Positions 21,719 through 23,035 of a stretch of 23,035 bases of DNA are shown in pieces. Numbering within the stretch: position 1 is the stretch's first letter; each line of letters begins with the position of its first letter. The notes under the pieces were generated by a model. That model was not told the DNA's origin and did not search any database. It worked only from the letters and a program-made list of their open reading frames with translations. The stretch covers positions 1 to 23,035 of IMG/VR virus record IMGVR_UViG_3300042731_002130, one strand, 5' to 3'. Source of the DNA: a virus. The position numbers and the translations under genes were made by a program.

Positions 21719-23035
21719 TTAAAATGATCCCCCATTGATAATTCCAATAAGTTCACCACTAGAACTTATATCACCGGAAGCTGTTATATGGTGGATTTCT
21801 ATACCCCCACTACTATTACCTGTTTTAAAACTTATATTATTAGAATCAAATCCGGATATAGAAGCAAATTTTCTAGATCCAAAACGATAATCATCAGAAA
21901 TAATTTGGCCACTAGCACTCACTTCACCTGTAACGCTTATATTACCTGAAGCTGTAAGGGGGCCATGTATTTTAGTATTAGAAGATAATAAACTAAGTTT
22001 AGTGGTACTATCGCTGATTCTGAAAGTATCACTCGCCGCATGGTAATTGACTAAATCATTATCTGATAATATTATTTTGGTTCCATTAACATTAAGGTTG
22101 TTTTCAATATTAATTTCACTACCAGAAAGATAAATACTTGAACTTAGTAGACCACCCCCACTTACATCTTGAAATTCTATTTTTGAAGAAGTACCTAAAA
22201 GAGTAGATCCTTTAAATATAAAGGGTGAAGCTAAAGTAGCAGTTAAATCTATTGTGTTTCCTCCTATTTCTGTGAGAAAACCTACATCTTGCATAGCACT
22301 AAGAGTAGAATCGGAAACTCTACTACCCGAGGGGAGTTCTTGGCTACTTGTTACTATTTTTCCTGCTACTCTATCTCCATTAGGATCATAAACTACTCCA
22401 TAATCGGATAATACTAGTAATACATCACTAACCCCAACAGTACCGTCTTGATCTATATCTGCCGGCAGATATTGGGGACCACCACCTGTACCACTTGAGG
22501 CTCCGTTTCCTGCTAATGAAGCACTTAAACCTATAAATTCATCCCTTATTTGAGATATAAATGTGTTTTCTAAGAAGGACTGAAAATCTATTCTACGTAA
22601 TGACCCAGTCGTATCATTACTACCACTTATATCTAAAACAATAAAATTAGTAATAGTGTCTCCACCCTCGGGTACAAAGGTACTAGATCCCCCAGTAAAA
22701 AATTTATGAGAAGATTCACTACCCCCATTAGATTGGGTTGTAATAGAAATATTATTTCCTGCTGCTCCTGCTATATTACTTTCTAAATGTAAATGGGGGT
22801 TGCTTCCAAATCCCCCGGGGGTACTTACACTAGCTGTTATATTTATATTTAAACTAGCGTGATTATGTGTAACTTCATTTATAGCGTCTCTAAGATTGTT
22901 GGCAAATGTTTGAAACATTATTGCCCCATGGGGGACTAGTATAGGATCTGCTTCACTACCTACACCTGTTATATCTATTGCTCCTGCGGATGTAATTGTT
23001 TTAAAATACACTGGAGAAGTTCCTCCAGTATCAGC
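21719..23035 (-). CDS. Fibre-like structural protein with calcium-loop motif, 5'-truncated
   Basis: At least 438 codons. The frame stays open to the window edge (ADTGGTSPVYFKTITSAG), so the true start lies outside; a GTG at 23011 is only an internal codon. The first ~125 visible residues contain a beta-rich domain (ASLNINITASVSTPGGFGSN). A motif at about 22373-22459 reads DIDQDGTVGVSD, with Asp at loop positions 1, 3, 5 and 12 as in EF-hand/dockerin calcium loops, followed by VLLVLSDYG and a second DPNGD turn. The rest is built from 'ISASG/ITASGDISSSG' turns like those of the next fibre gene, ending IINGGSF. It is probably a fibre or baseplate appendage protein encoded with the tail fibre. 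Receptor binding is inferred, not shown. Confidence 0.8.
   Translation of the reverse strand, partial: ADTGGTSPVYFKTITSAGAIDITGVGSEADPILVPHGAIMFQTFANNLRDAINEVTHNHASLNINITASVSTPGGFGSNPHLHLESNIAGAAGNNISITTQSNGGSESSHKFFTGGSSTFVPEGGDTITNFIVLDISGSNDTTGSLRRIDFQSFLENTFISQIRDEFIGLSASLAGNGASSGTGGGPQYLPADIDQDGTVGVSDVLLVLSDYGVVYDPNGDRVAGKIVTSSQELPSGSRVSDSTLSAMQDVGFLTEIGGNTIDLTATLASPFIFKGSTLLGTSSKIEFQDVSGGGLLSSSIYLSGSEINIENNLNVNGTKIILSDNDLVNYHAASDTFRISDSTTKLSLLSSNTKIHGPLTASGNISVTGEVSASGQIISDDYRFGSRKFASISGFDSNNISFKTGNSSGGIEIHHITASGDISSSGELIGIINGGSF

Noticed and set aside
23009-23011. GTG at 23011 as the start of the rightmost gene
   Set aside because: The frame continues open upstream to the window edge with no stop, so it is more likely an internal valine codon of a truncated gene.
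1-23035. tRNA genes, CRISPR arrays, insertion sequences, integrase or attachment sites
   Set aside because: I saw no cloverleaf, no regularly spaced identical repeats with unique spacers, and no transposase or recombinase motifs; all sequence is accounted for by tail-type genes and short gaps.

Overview
The window looks like a stretch of the tail-morphogenesis operon of a contractile-tailed (myovirus), broadly T4-like phage, AT-rich and probably marine. Every gene I can support lies on the minus strand, so transcription runs from position 23035 towards 1. Genes are packed tightly, often with TAATG or ATGA stop/start overlaps. No start that I inspected has a Shine-Dalgarno GGAG/AGGAGG. The starts are instead preceded by A-rich leaders (for example AGAAAATAAAATGG), which is typical of Bacteroidota translation, so I infer a Bacteroidota (perhaps flavobacterial) host. 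No gene in the window proves the host.

Layout in transcription order. (1) 23035-17558, adsorption and appendage block: a 5'-truncated fibre-like protein with a calcium-loop (dockerin-like) motif, a 927-aa repeat-rich tail fibre, a small class I methyltransferase of the guanidinoacetate/RMT2 type, a 225-aa beta-rich protein and a 43-aa ORF. (2) 17502-13088: an 85-aa coiled-coil protein, two tandem tail-sheath genes (gp18-like) and the tail-tube gene (gp19-like), with hairpins at both ends. (3) 13006-11977: a gp26-family tail/baseplate assembly chaperone whose open frame continues in another frame without a start codon. This looks like a programmed +1 (or -2) frameshift of the G/GT tail-chaperone kind, directly ahead of the tape measure. 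A strong intrinsic terminator follows. (4) 11911-1588: a 1789-aa tape measure with two families of exact-period repeats, a probable tube-initiator/baseplate protein, a LysM-like gp53 wedge protein, a 989-aa baseplate hub protein and a 185-aa conserved-looking unknown. (5) 1569-1: a short family-A DNA-polymerase-like protein and a 3'-truncated unknown gene with a hairpin just before its start.

How the parts work together: the sheath and tube proteins polymerise around a ruler (the tape measure) held by the chaperone and its frameshifted form. Polymerisation starts from the baseplate proteins encoded downstream, and the fibres encoded upstream provide host recognition. The order sheath-tube-chaperone-tape measure-hub is that of P2/Mu-type tail modules, although several of the proteins are T4-like. 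The items that deserve most attention are the frameshift chaperone, the methyltransferase inside the fibre cluster, the polymerase-like gene in a tail operon, the duplicated sheath and the periodic tape measure. Family names come from recalled motifs; no database search was possible.
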